From the NCBI GenBank assembly GCA_024509875.1, contig JAMPIV010019075.1, forward strand, positions 124,001 through 188,000: a stretch of 64,000 nt of DNA, given 5' to 3'. Position numbers and translations under genes: made by a program. A model generated the notes under the pieces. That model searched no databases, was not told the DNA's origin, and was given only the letters and a program-made list of their open reading frames with translations. Origin of the DNA: Oreohelix idahoensis. Lineage: Eukaryota; Mollusca; Gastropoda; Stylommatophora; Oreohelicidae. Every line of letters begins with the position of its first letter. Positions within the stretch are counted from its first letter, which is position 1. Of this stretch, positions 31,768 to 44,786 are shown piece by piece.

Positions 31768-33084
31768 TGTTACAGAGTAAATATTATCAAGGGGAAGTGA
31801 TCTTGTAAATGTTAAGCAAATAGATTCGATTACGGGTTATGTTGCTTGGTTAAGCTGATGTTAAGTTAAAATAGTATTAGGGGAATTCCCTCGTGTGATC
31901 GAGAAGTTTCCAAGTGGCGAACACTGGTCAGTTCAAATCGCGGAGATGTTTTTTTCTGTGAACTGTCTTGAGCTGTGAGTAAGCTCGTGTGACTAGCCCA
32001 TGCAATTATCGAGACTGAGTTGTGTTTTTTAAACAACCGAGTCTCGTGTCTTTTTTTGGCGGGTCTAGTGTGTGAACTAATTGCATTCTGTTTTGGGTAC
32101 CGACGGGAGAGGTCGGTCCTACAGTGTGTGTTTCGAGTATGCCTGCGCAGTGCAAAAGTTATAAAGGCCATATTATTTGTGTAGGCCTATAATTTCTGAA
32201 TTTATTGGAGAATTGTGTTTGTGAGTATTTTTGATGAGGTAAGGATCCAGGACATTTGTTTGAATATATAAATGTCAAGATGAGTGAAGGCGAGATTACT
32301 GCAGATTGCCAGGGAGTGCAGTCTTGCGAGAAATTGCCGAAAGTATTCACCATTGATGTAGTTAGCACGGCGAGGATGATGTCCGTTGGCTAACCGGATC
32401 TATATGATATTTGAGGAGGCAATTGTTATTATTGAAAGGATCCACAGTTATATTAAAGCGCCAAGGTTGAGAGCGTCTTTGATGAAGCATATTTGAGAGG
32501 CCATCGTTATCATTGAGAGGATCCACACATACATTAAAGCGCCAAGGTTGAGAGCGTCTTTGATGAGGCATATTTGAGGAATTTATTATTGTCAGCACGG
32601 CGAGGATAAACCGTTGCTGGGAAAAGGGATCCATTGTCCGTTTATTGTGATGCTGATGTTGGAAGCATCGTTGGAGAGGCCATTTATTATTTAAATTAAA
32701 GCGCCAAGGTTGAGAGCGTCTTTGATGAAGCATATTTGAGGAGGAAATTATTTATTACATTAGCACGGGGATGCCGACCGTTGCTGAGAGGATCCAGTAG
32801 TAAGATTATATGGCGCTAATGATTATGAGAAGTGGAGATGTGACTGGAGTACTGTATTATTGTATTGCTATGACTTGTACTTAATTGTGACTGTGTATTC
32901 TGTGTATTTCATGAACGTGTTGTGGTGTAAATAAACATCATTAACTTACACCAGCCGTTTATAACCATCTATGACTTCTACGTGCGTACCTGTGTTGTGA
33001 GTGATTGTTCCAGCACGCACGCACTCAATCAACCTTTCCTAACACGGTACGCCACCCACACACACACACACCATCATAGTAACA
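31768..33084 (+). repeat. Right LTR (1317 bp), full length
   Basis: Starts TGTTACAGAG and ends ATAGTAACA, giving a 6-bp inverted TGTTAC/GTAACA terminus. 32430-32790 contains about four degenerate units of roughly 90-100 bp sharing gcgccaaggttgagagcgtc and ctttgatga-gcatatttga. A taaataaac polyadenylation-like signal lies near 32927, followed by CA-rich sequence. Confidence 0.8.
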
Positions 33085-33332
33085 GTGGTGGTTTTCAGTT
33101 TAGAAGGAGCTTACACCTACGTATTCGCGTAAATAGCCTGGGTGGCGGAAATCTAGGTCAACAAACAGAATGAATTTAATAGCAGGATCTCGTGTGAAGC
33201 AGTGGTATGTTTAGTCTTTCAGAATTTGATATTTTGACATTCGCGTGATATAAGAAACTGTTCTGCTCTGTGTGGGCGTATGAACTATATAACCATTAAG
33301 GTAACACCCATCACCATTTATTCAATCTCCAA
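33085..33332 (+). repeat. Copy of the internal 5' region after the right LTR
   Basis: Matches 26559-26802 (including gcctgggtggcggaaatct and ccatttattcaatctccaag) directly after the LTR end. A simple LTR element should end at the LTR, so this implies a former tandem copy or a recombination product. Confidence 0.75.
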
Positions 33333-33385
33333 GAACAGTCAGTGCTAATATTATAATGATAAAGAATCAACTTCAGATCTTTACA

Positions 33386-33460
33386 GCTATGAACCACTTT
33401 GATTGCCTGAAGAGGAGTTTGAACCCTTTTATTGTCCGATGAAGGCTATGAACTCCTTTT
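33386..33460. repeat. 30-bp minisatellite (right part)
   Basis: About 2.5 units of the array seen at 24430-24817, including ggagtttgaacccttttatt. Confidence 0.85.
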
Positions 33461-33570
33461 GGGGAAAAAATATACATAAAAGCATAATAAAAAATGTTGC
33501 CTTACAAAACGTGGGTTATGTACACGGAACCCCTAGAATCCATTCATGAACCCCTTCCTCCTCCCCCTGA

Positions 33571-33675
33571 TTCTTCTTCTTTTTCTTCTTCTTCTTCTTT
33601 TTCTTCTTCTTCTTCTTCTTCTTCTTCTTCTTCTTCTTCTTCTTCTTCTTCTTCTTCTTCTTCTTCTTCTTCTTC
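33571..33675. repeat. (TTC)n microsatellite
   Basis: About 35 TTC triplets with two interruptions near its start. The poly-Ser and poly-Leu frames across it are artefacts. Confidence 0.95.
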
Positions 33676-34752
33676 GTTTGCTCTCAAATAACCACATCTA
33701 TCTCTCTCATAAAGTTGGTAGTTCCTCTACTGGGTTGAGAAGGTCATACGGATACTCTGCTCCTCTCATAGAGCCAATAGTTTTGGCGGACATGTTCAAC
33801 TGTTTGTTTGTCATTTCCACATAGGCACATATCTGTCAGTCCGACTTTCAATTTGTTTAACAGATCTGGTCACCTGATACGAAGGATATGTTTGATGACT
33901 TGCCGGTGAAGGAGAAGTTCAAAAGTAATTTTTTTTAGATAGATAAACAGACAGACAGATAGGCAGACAGATAGTAAAAACATTGACAAAAACACTGACT
34001 AACAAAAATAATTTAATGATATTTTAGTTTTCTTTTGAGAAACGACTTTGACATAATTTAATAAACAGCATAAATAAATTCGCTAACAGATTTAAACAAA
34101 GGACAAAGTTATTTTAAGATACACATCTTTCATTACAAAGCCGGGCTTCTGTCTGCGTTAAGAGAAACAGTAAAGATATAATGACGTAATAAAAAGCCAT
34201 ATTTCTAAAGACTCACGATTGGCTAAAGATTTATTAAAATATGATATGTTCTTGAAGGAAACCACAATCGTATTGTTCCTTGTAGCCATGAATCGAAGCA
34301 ACTTCCAAAAAAAAAAAAAAAAAAAAAAGAGAATGAAGTTAGTGGTGGGTCTAGAGGAACCACTTCAACAGGTAGGGAGCATCATAAGCTGCATGTGATA
34401 CTAGACCGTCATCAAGCTACTGAAGGCACACATAGACAGCACTGGGTATAGGAGGTTGTGAAGAGACATGATCACATATGGTGATATAGTACTTGAAGAA
34501 CAAGACGTAATTTATTGAAACGTTAAAACTGTGTGAGAAGTGTCACGTCGTGAGAAATTATAAGATTCAACGTTAACGAAAATTTCAGTGGTCTTTCATA
34601 ACGGTCAAAGCTGTGAGACACATTTTCGGTTGAGATAAACAAATTTTCGCGATTTTTTTTTTTTTTGTTTTTTTTTTTTGGGTAGGGTTTTGCTTTGGCT
34701 TTTTAAAGGACAATCTTCATTGCACACGGACAACTCCATCTGTGCTCCGATT
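33676..34752. other. No gene recognised
   Basis: AT-rich spacer with (GACA/GATA)-type repeats near 33943-33973 and homopolymers at about 34308-34328 (A) and 34651-34679 (T). Confidence 0.35.
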
Positions 34753-35675
34753 TTCTCTACGACAACAGATGTTATGAGACTAACAGTTCACTCTCTACGA
34801 CAACAGATGTTATGAGACTAACTGTTCATTCTCTACGACAACAGATGTTATGAGACTAACAGTTCACTCTCTACGACAACAGATGTTATGAGACTAACAG
34901 TTCACTCTCTACGACGCCAGATGTTATGAGACTAACTGTTCACTCTCGACACCAGATGTTATGAGACTAACTGTTCACTCTCTACGACAACAGATGTTAT
35001 GAGACTAACAGTTCACTCTCTACGACACCAGATGTTATGAGACTAACTGTTCACTCTCTACGACACCAGATGTTATGAGACTAACTGTTCACTCTCTACG
35101 ACACCAGATGATATGAGACTAACTGTTCACTCTCTACGACACCAGATGTTATGAGACTAACAGTTCACTCTCTACAACACCAGATGTTATGAGACTAACT
35201 GTTCACTCTCTACGACACCAGATGTTATGATACTATCTGTTCACTCTCTACGACAATAGATGTTATGAGACTAACAGTTCACTCTCTACGACAACATATG
35301 TTATGAGACTAACTGTTCACTCTCTACGACAACAGATGTTATGGAACTAACTGTTCACTCTCTACGACACCAGATGTTATGAGACTAACAGTTCACTCTC
35401 TATAACACCAGATGTTATGAGACTAACTGTTCATTCTCTACGACACCAGATGTTATGAGACTAACTGTTCACTCTCTACGACAATAGATGTTATGAGACT
35501 AACAGTTCACTCTCTACGACAACATATGTTATGAGACTAACTGTTCACTCTCTACGACAACAGATGTTATGTGACTAACAGTTCACTCTCTAAGACAACA
35601 GATGTTAAGAGACTAACAGTTCACTCTCTACGACAACAGATGTTATGAGACTAACAGTTCACTCTCTACGACAAC
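34753..35675. repeat. 38-bp minisatellite, about 24 copies
   Basis: The unit contains tctctacgacaacagatgtt and atgagactaacagttcac. Two sites vary between units: acaaca versus acacca, and taacagttc versus taactgttc. One unit (about 34941) is shortened. A detached group of 2.5 units lies at 37984-38085. Confidence 0.95.
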
Positions 35676-37983
35676 TGTAGTGAATTTCTAATACAATAGC
35701 TAAATTAATATATAACAATATAGGGCATAAAGGTAAAATAAGAAAGTATAAAAGAAATTTCGGCTAGAACGCGTGGTTATCGCCTATGCCTTCAGATTAT
35801 TAATTGCTAACGCATAAGACGAACAAAACGGTACTCAAATTTTCAAATTCGTCTTTGACACCACTTTTCCTAGTTCTAAGAAAACATCTGCTTACAAATG
35901 CATTGTAGAACGAGGAAGGGCAAGGAAAGATAAAAGGCTAATACGTTTCGCATTGATTTTAAAATAAAAGCCAATACTAGCAAGTGGCAAGCCTTGCCAT
36001 AGGGGGTTTCCCCGAAATACGATGAAAAAGTTAGAACATGTAGACGACACGTGTCACTAAAACGACTTTAGCTCTTATTAGGAATGACGAAATTCTATCG
36101 TAAGTACAGAAGACATCCCCTAGTATGGAAGTGAACGGTGATAACAGCAAATACACGACTATCATAGAAAAATACATATTTTGAACGAAGCCACTTAGCC
36201 CCATTAAACTTATATATTCGGGTACCTTAGGACTTGCTGACAACGAATATGTTATGTGTTTCGCAAATAGTCCATTCATTAACAAATTATAGCCAAAATA
36301 CTATAGTGGAGTTGACTGACAGCACAAGATCATATCTGCTTAATTTTTTATGGCATGTTTGGAAAACACTGCTTTGGGGGAAATGAGGCCAACAAGTTAG
36401 ATACGATTTGATTGGCTGTAGTAAAATGTAAGGCGAAACATTATTGGGTGACCTGGAAATACAAATATTGTTGTTAATGGAAACGTATAGGATGGATAGT
36501 TTTTTTCAAAGGCTCATGTAAACATGGCCTGATTGGTTAGAACGTTAGATATGGTCAAGTAGAAGCGTCGGTTCACTGCCATTTTTGAAAATAAATTCTG
36601 TGAAAATCAAGTACGTTGAGAACAGGCTAAGAATTTTCTAATAAAGGAAAAGCCTGGACAAAGGCAGATCGAAAATGTTCCAGATTCTATTGCCTATTCA
36701 TCGTTTTACTTGTGTTATTTCCTTACATCTGTGGTAAGATTGATTTTCTTAATATTTTATTTAAAATGAAATTTGAATGTGAGATACTAACATACGATTA
36801 TAAGTAAGTGACTTTATGGCAGACTCAAAACAGAGTCTAGAGATAAATCCAGCATATGAAAGACTATCAGAGAGGTGTAGACCAACTAAATTATATAGGA
36901 TTATCATCAGGAGCATAATACCTATCCTATGGTATGGACAACAGATTATTGCTGGAATTGCAGAGGCGTTGTAACTATTAGGGGAGAGGAGTACTGGTAT
37001 ACCTGGTCACATCAAAAGAAACCGGTGAAAGGGATTGTCGTAAAGAGCTGATCTTGCATGTTTGTTTGTAATGTGCCTGTCCTGGTTGTTGAGTATTAGT
37101 GTAGGCTGATGATTACGAAGGAGGCATATCCTTCTGATTTCAGAGGTATTTGGTTGCTGTCAATAACTGGTGCCAGACTACAGTGGGCCGATATATTCAT
37201 GCCACAGTCTTGCTTTTTTCGGAGACAACTGTAAACCACCATCATTCTTGAAGAAGTGGGAGCTGAAGGTTGTCGTTCAGCGAAGTGCAGGAAGATTCCT
37301 ACAGCATATTACCAAGTTAGGTGCATGTTTCGGCACCTGGTCGCTCAACTAACATTATATTAGAAAAGAGACTGGGAATAGTGACATAAACATTCCATCA
37401 GTGTCCATAAAAACTTACAAACAACATGCCGAGATGATGATAGTAAACAATCAACCAGTGTATACTAGAAGTCACCTCAGTTAGACAATACAACTACACC
37501 CTTATATAATAATATATGTATTATGGACAGAAGATCCATTGTATAAATTGATTGATGTAATTAATTTCTATGATTTCACTTTGATTGTCAGTCCTGATTC
37601 CAAATAAATCAGATTCAGGACAATAAATTGAAAAACCTTAACTTTCAACCACAGACTTACTAAAGATAGTCTTTTAAAGTGTAGTTTGTATGTGATTGTC
37701 GTGGTACTGTTGTGTTGTAGTAGATAATAAAATAATTTGTGTAATTGTTTATATGTTTAGTTGGTTAATGCAACCTTACACTAACATTTCATAACCCCAG
37801 ACACCAAACGTAGTCATCTTACATTCTATCTAGAATAAGTCTGAATGAGATCATAGTGGTGGTAGTAGAAAGGGGCCCTGGACATTTACTCTAATATTTA
37901 TTATATTCAGGGACCTTCACAGCTGACCTCATTCAGTACACTAAGATTTCTTAACAACAAACTGTATTTACATCAAACCCACC
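35676..37983. other. No gene recognised
   Basis: About 2.3 kb of AT-rich sequence between two blocks of the same minisatellite. No protein domain, exon of the acyltransferase or repeat boundary was found. Confidence 0.35.
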
Positions 37984-38085
37984 ACAACAACAGATGTTAT
38001 GAGACTAACAGTTCACTCTCTACGACAACAGATGTTATGAGGCTAACAGTTCACTCTCTACGACAGCAGATGTTATGAGACTATC
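37984..38085. repeat. Detached 38-bp minisatellite units
   Basis: About 2.5 units of the 34753-35675 array (caacagatgttatgagacta), 2.3 kb away and about 200 bp downstream (in gene direction) of the acyltransferase stop codon. Confidence 0.9.
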
Positions 38086-38295
38086 TAAGTAGGCTGCTAT
38101 GAAACTGCTTGTATGAATACGCAGATTCATAGACGTAGTCGATTAATTTGGTTGAAGATGAACAATGCATTTTATAAAAGAAATAAATAAATCTTAAGTA
38201 TTAATAAGTTAACAACACACTTATAAGTTTATTTTAAAGGAGCCAAGATAATATCCCCTCCGCTGTCATCCTTATCTCTAATTATGACTTCATTG

Positions 38296-38572
38296 TTACT
38301 GGGATTGAATAACCTTTTCAGACGTCATCGAATGAACAAACCAGTCCAGTTTACATAATGTTTTAAATCCTAATCTTTCATGCATAGCTAATGACTCCTT
38401 GTTGTACTCCAAGATGGCAGCTAGGATAGGGCTGTTCTCCTGGAATCGTTTCTCTGCAAGTTGGCTGACTATACAAGTTGCAATTCCACGACTTCTGACT
38501 TCTTCATTCACGTATAGAAAACCAGCGAATCCAAATTCTACAATCAATTCGACACCCACACAATTTCCGTCC
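38296..38572 (-). CDS. Acyltransferase exon 5 (GNAT core and stop)
   Basis: Acceptor aactcacag. It joins exon 4 as VFD-R-DGNCV, matching the usual FD.DG.PV pattern. It contains FGFAGFLYVNEEVRSRGIA and MHERLGF, with a stop at 38296-38298. It is 277 bp long, as is the related exon at 19539-19815. Confidence 0.85.
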
Positions 38573-41500
38573 CTGTGAGTTCATTAGAAAGAGAGAAAAA
38601 CAATTATAAATACAAGTCTCATTTATGCTAGCAACAAAAATATTACAAAAGATCGATGCGAATGTTTTATTAACAGAGACAAACAAAATGGCTGGCACTT
38701 CAGCCATCAGCCATTTTCATTCCTTGTGGAGCATGGAACTACGGCTGTAACTCAGTTAAAACCAGATCAAAAGGTCTTTTTTTATTTGGACATGCGCCCT
38801 ATTATAACGGGCGGTCTCTGTGTCTAGGTTGAAGGGGCGCCATAACGAGGCAAAATTTTCTCCCCCCCCCCCCCCCCCAAAAAAAAAAAAAAAACCACTG
38901 TAGCTGGTCCGTCTTACTGGAAGCCGGCACCAAATCATGCATGTACTCTTGGGACGTTGGTTTCTGTAACAATTATTTTACTCGTACATGACGATGTTGT
39001 CATCTCTATGTACGACCTTATATTACTTGCCGCTTACGACATGCCTCAGTAGCAGTAGTCTTAAGTCCCTCTGTCTCCACATATGTAGCCGCGCCACTGG
39101 TTATTTGGTTGTAGATGACTTTATATTTTCAATTTGTTCAAACTATTTGTAATGTTTGTTTCGTGCGTTGTGTATTGAATTGTCATTTAATGGTGAGGCA
39201 CGTGTTCTGATCGTATAGTGGAAATCTCTAGCGTTGTGTGTTATGCGACAACCCAGCAGGTTCGTTTTTCCGGATGAGAATGCTGGTACCGGTACGTGTT
39301 GGTATTTCTTGTCTCGTTGTTGGAGAAAAATTAGCTCTTCGATTTAAAGTGTTATTTTGAAAGTTTTTATGTTTTATATAACTTTATCTTGTCTATATTT
39401 CTCCAGTTATTTCGAGTTTAGGTTTTGGTTTGGTGATCTTGTAAAAGAACAGGAACATCTACTTAAAATGACGATTGACCAAGACAATTTACATCAAAAT
39501 AAATCTTGACAGCCGTATGAACATCTACTGAAACTGTCAACCACAAATAGAACTTGGACGACTGGCGTTGCTGGACTCCACGACAAGATACAGGAATGTT
39601 ACTTCACAAAACTCCAGTAAAGATTAGTATGTTTATTAACTGGCCATCCGTTTAACTCTTTTCTGCCAGTTTGCATTCTCTTCTTTTTGTTACAAACATG
39701 TTGCAATACATCAAAGTGGCAATATTTCAGTAGCTTGGTCAAGGCGAATAATCTGTCCTGTCTTCTTTTCTAATCGAAGGTTACATCAATATATTTTGGA
39801 CTATTTGCATCGTTACTGTTAAGCCGACAATGTTCAGTTTTGAAGCTTCAACTGCAGGGGTACTACTGGCTCTGGTGTCGGCGAGATTTTCAGTCATATA
39901 AAGAAAAACGTTTTACTTGTGATAAATGTCTTGTACAACTCTCTAGTTGAGTAGTTACCACGAATAACGTATAGACACGATTTACCTCTCCTTTAAAATG
40001 AAATCACGGGCGTCGTTAACAAGAAGCTGGATGTTTAAAGAGTTGTAATCGTGGGAGAGATCGGTGTCTTCTTATGTTCCAAAGTCTAACAAATTTGGCA
40101 GTTCTTGTGGTCTAAAAGGCTGTTCTATCTTCTACCAGACCCTCCGTCTGCTCCCTGCTGTAGTTGCTTTCCGTCTGTTGCTATACAATTAGCTTACTGC
40201 TTTTGTTTTACATTTTGTCTGACCAATTGTCACGCCATTCTTTTCGTGTTGAAAGATTTATTATTTTATTAAATTCTGCTGAATATACTAGTTTATGATT
40301 TAAGTTCATTGGAAAGGTTCTCAGTCTATTTTAGTTATTGATCACTAGCTTATTGAAGGGGTTTCTCTATTACCATTACTATATTTTGAGAATCACTGCT
40401 AACGTGAACTATTGTCAGTCACTACGTACAGACTGTTCATTCGTCATTGTCATACATTGAATTCTAAAAGTCTGCACATTGTACAGTCACGTCTCTTACG
40501 CTTTTATTTAACATAACCATTAACTAATATAAATAACTGTCAGTCTCTTGTCATTGATTTTCTTATTTATCCTATTATTTTTTTCTTAATAAAATCGCCC
40601 GTGCTCTCGCACGGCGGCCACATAGACTCACCGGAACTACATTGGCCAATGAAAAATCAATGAGGTCCTGCCGAGGTCCATAGTTGATTTTTCATTGGCC
40701 GGTTGTCCCGTGTATCTCCGGTATATCTCCGTAGAGAGATAAAGAATAGACATACTGCTCCCGAGGCATGCCGTAAGAGGGACCAGTAGTCCTATTATTT
40801 CTGTCTCTACAGAGACTCTGTAGAACAACACGGGACAACGCTAATATATAACGTCGATAACTGTAGAAAGTATATTCAAATTCTGCTATTTGCTTCCTGC
40901 CAACATACTTCATAATTAATTATTCTGTACTGTATCTTCTTCTTCAAGTAGGCTACCATACCTGGTGGTGTAGGTGATCATGACTCTCCACAACTGTTTG
41001 TCTACAGTACTATTGATCAATTCTGCTGTTGACTTCTTTCCATGCCAGGATGTCAGACTATCCAGTATCGTCTCTATTTGTCGTCCACTCTCTCTTTTTC
41101 CTTCTATCTTTCCTGTTTTCATGATGTATCCCAGCTTCCTTCTTCTGATAACATGCCTAAAGAACGTGGATTGGTTCCTTCTAACCTGAGGAATATGCTT
41201 CCTTTGCGTCTTCCGTACTGTTTGCCAATTTGTTACAAATCCTGATTGTGTTTATGTTTAATCTCTTATTAGTCACGCGTGTTGTATTGCTTTTAAATAG
41301 TAAATAATGTTTAAAAATAGAAATATTGTCTACGTGTGTTTATGTGTCGCGCGCACGACATGTAAATTTGTTTTTACTTCGACATTTTTGAATTGTTACA
41401 TCTGATGTTGTTGTTGTTGTTGTTTAACTAGGGCTGCTGAGCTTCTCGCTCTTTAGCAACCAATACCAAGTTGAAGACTCCCTGGTATTATCTACACTGT

Positions 41501-44500
41501 GAATCTAGGCTTTTCCTGTGGCTCTTCTGCCATTTCGAAACGTGTTGAGTTGAAGTCATGAGCTCCAGTTTCTCCAGCTTGGCATGCATTTAAAGGATCG
41601 TCACATCTAGTCCCAAGCTAGGAGTACAAACTGCAGGGCATACTTTACATTACCCTCCGTCCAAGGGGGCTCTCCAACTATGCAGAGCTAAAATACTGTA
41701 CTCTGGCTCTGGGCTCTCCCAAGGAATTGTCACGTCCTTCACAGAGCCACTTCTCAGCTTCCCCCGCCTATCACTGGGTCCACAGTGAGATCCTCCTGCA
41801 TGCAGTCAATCAGGTCAAAGGCAAAGAATTACGTCTGGGGCTTAAGTGGACTTCTCCAAGCTTAGTATGAAATCCTGGGTTCTCAACAAGTTTCACCACA
41901 GGGGGAATCCATGGAAGTATGTGGGTGATTTAAAGAGTCAATGACGATGCAATTAGCCTCACAGACAAAGGTTCACTTCCACTTACGTATATTGTTACAT
42001 TGTGCATAGCTGGTGGTCATGTAAGGATGACTCCAGATATGCCTCCATGCATGTAACTTCTGATGATATAAATTATATTTATTCAGTGTTGAGACTCCAT
42101 AGACCAACCTGTCGAAAACTCCAACAGAAGGAAATGTTCTTATGATCTCAGCTACGTACTGCTTTGTGTTCGGTCTACGATGAGGCCAAGTAGACGCGAC
42201 ATACTCTGAATGTAGATCTGGGTCCAGAGGTCGAATCTCAAACCCATCAGGAACTGGTCTGCCAGGAAGGATATAAACATAATCATTTCAAACTTTCATA
42301 GTATCTTAAGTCTGTATGAACTCTTGGTAGTCTCATAGAACGGTAATGATTGTATTTGGATTTAAAAGATCTCCATCAGCGCTTCTCAACGTGGGCTATG
42401 TCATATCCCCAGGGGGCCACAGTAAGATGGTAAAGTACCTTTTTTTCAGCTAACAGCGACTATGAAGAGGCCCACAGCGGTAAAGGAGGCTCAGAAGGGG
42501 GCCATGAGGAAAAACAGCTTGAGAACCTTTGATATACATAACTATTTTATGAAATAAACATCAGAAGAAAAATTTATGACGCATACTATATAATATATTT
42601 AAACCTTCATTAATAGATGCCTTTGGAATATATTACGTTGCCTTGGCTATCCCCGATACAGAATTATGGTGAAGCAGAACTTCAGGAACGAAAGCCCGGA
42701 TAAATGTGAGGAAGACCAACAGAGGAAGATGTTAACAAGTAAGACCCAAGAAGATGTTGGGAATACAACCAAGGAAGACAAGATGCAATGGAGAAGAGTG
42801 ATTCATGAAGATGCGCAAAAGAAGAATTTATGAAAAGGCGGGAAGGTTGCGGCTAAAGACGACCCAAATTGATGTGCAATAGAACTGTTTAGGAAAATTG
42901 AGAACCACCACGGCCCTTCAAGAAAACAACACAAGAAGATATAAAGGAGGAAGATTCAAAAGATGAAGAGATTGATGACTGGGATATGTGTAAGTAAATT
43001 TGATTCCACAGTTTGAATATCTCAAAATCTGGCAACTGCGTATTTACATAAGGAGCATTATCTCAAGCACAATATAATGGGGAGAGAGGGGACGGGAGAG
43101 AAAAAAATAATGTGGTTATCATGCTGTAATGCAGGTAGAACCACGAGCCTTTATAGCAGAACGTCAGAACGCAGGAAAAGAATGACGTGGTGAGACTAAA
43201 GTGGTAGAAATAACCAGATCGTGGTAGTGGCCAGTAGAGTCACATAAAATCTTCGCATCAACGACAGCAACACATGAATGAGCACATTTCTGTGTTCATC
43301 TTCCGAGTTCAGTTGTTAGTCATGAAAAATGTTCAGGCCTGTAAGCGAGGACGATGTCCAATCCATGTGGCAGCTCCATAGTTTCTGCCTCAACTGTGCA
43401 CCCCCAGGCCAGGCGTAACGACGTAGGTCACTGTGCTGGGCATTTGTGGAGAATGTGTTCAGGAGTCTGGATTCCAGTTCCGCATAGACATTCATTAACT
43501 TGATATATCCTAAGGGGACAGAGGTGACCTAGTAATCTGCAGTTGTCAGTTCTCAGACGGAAAAGAGTGATCAGCTATTTCATATGGAACTGGTGGGTTG
43601 CATCTCTATGTATTTTAATCCTATGCATGTATGTATATTTACACTAACTATAGCCATGGTTATAGTTGTATGTGCTAGTTATCGAGAAATATTAGTCATT
43701 GACATACAAATTATGTAGCCTTGCGTGACATCAGTCACTATCCTTCACAGTGGGTCATGGGAATCCCACACTTAGCCAACGGCCATGAGAGAAACGGGGA
43801 AAACGTTATAATGACACTTTCAATGCACACAAAAACAAAACAAAACAACAACAAAGTATACGCCAACATTTAGTATCGTGTCATATGTCCCGTATAGTTC
43901 CCGGGCAACTCCCGTGAATCAAGGAAAGAATATGATTATTGCTCCCTGGCGCATGTCGTACAAGGCGACTAATATGGAGTCGTGCATGGGGCTGGCAATC
44001 TCATCATGTACAAAAAGATGCTCCAGAAACCACCACAGAAAGAGCATCTGAAAGCTTTACGCAGGCTTCCATTAAGGAGGCCAGCTACAGTGGTGCTCCA
44101 TGCTGCACAAGGAATGAACAGGAACATGATGATGATGATGTCTGTATACTGAGGTAGCAGTTCTCTTCTGTGTCTCCTCACAGACCTCTGAGAATTACAC
44201 ATGGCACCAACTTACATACATATGTAATTATGCACATGTATAACTATGCACATATGTAATTATGCACATATGTAATTATGCACATATGTAATTATGCACA
44301 TATGTAATTATGCACATATGTAATTATGCATATATTTAATTATGCACATATGTACTATGTATGCACGTAAGTACGTATTTGTCTAGACATGCATGTTTTC
44401 ATATATCCATTTACTTTCTACCTTAAGGGAATATCTCCAGGGAATGCGGCCATAAAGTTATTGACATAACGCTTGTTGTACTTAGTTCCAGTAGCGTTGC

Positions 44501-44751
44501 TGACTTCTACGACAACATCTGCATTCTCGTGACAAACACCTACACAAGAGTAAGAAGACAAAAAAGTTATTAATAAAAAAAAAGGAAGACAGAGAGAGAT
44601 AATTGTGAAGTTTAGATTTGCTTTAAAATGTTTCAGAACTGGCCCGTTTACTTTGACGGTTTATCCTAGAAAAATGTTTTTTTTGGGGATATCATTTTTT
44701 TTTCTTTTTCGAGGTAATCTTTATTTGTGTCACTGTGCTAGTTACAGGGAG

Positions 44752-44786
<35 letters not shown>

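Larger units (their letters stand above)
24818..33385 (+). mobile_element. Rearranged non-autonomous LTR element inside a minisatellite
   Basis: The element interrupts the 30-bp minisatellite with a 5-bp duplication gctat (24813-24817 and 33386-33390); removing it and one gctat restores a normal unit. Contents in order: an inverted LTR (about 24818-26062), a truncated direct LTR (26063-26558), an internal region (26559-31767) with a coiled-coil ORF1 and a short ORF2, a full direct LTR (31768-33084), and about 245 bp repeated from the start of the internal region (33085-33332). The full LTR has inverted ends TGTTAC and GTAACA. No RT, protease or integrase motif is visible. The head-to-head LTR junction suggests a self-integration product. 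Confidence 0.7.

Noticed and set aside
33494..33824. Poly-Ser and poly-Leu frames.
   Set aside because: Translation of the (TTC)n microsatellite.
33780..33900. Possible non-LTR pol C-terminus on the minus strand.
   Set aside because: Only a weak Cys-containing similarity, with no clear knuckle pattern. Too short to support.
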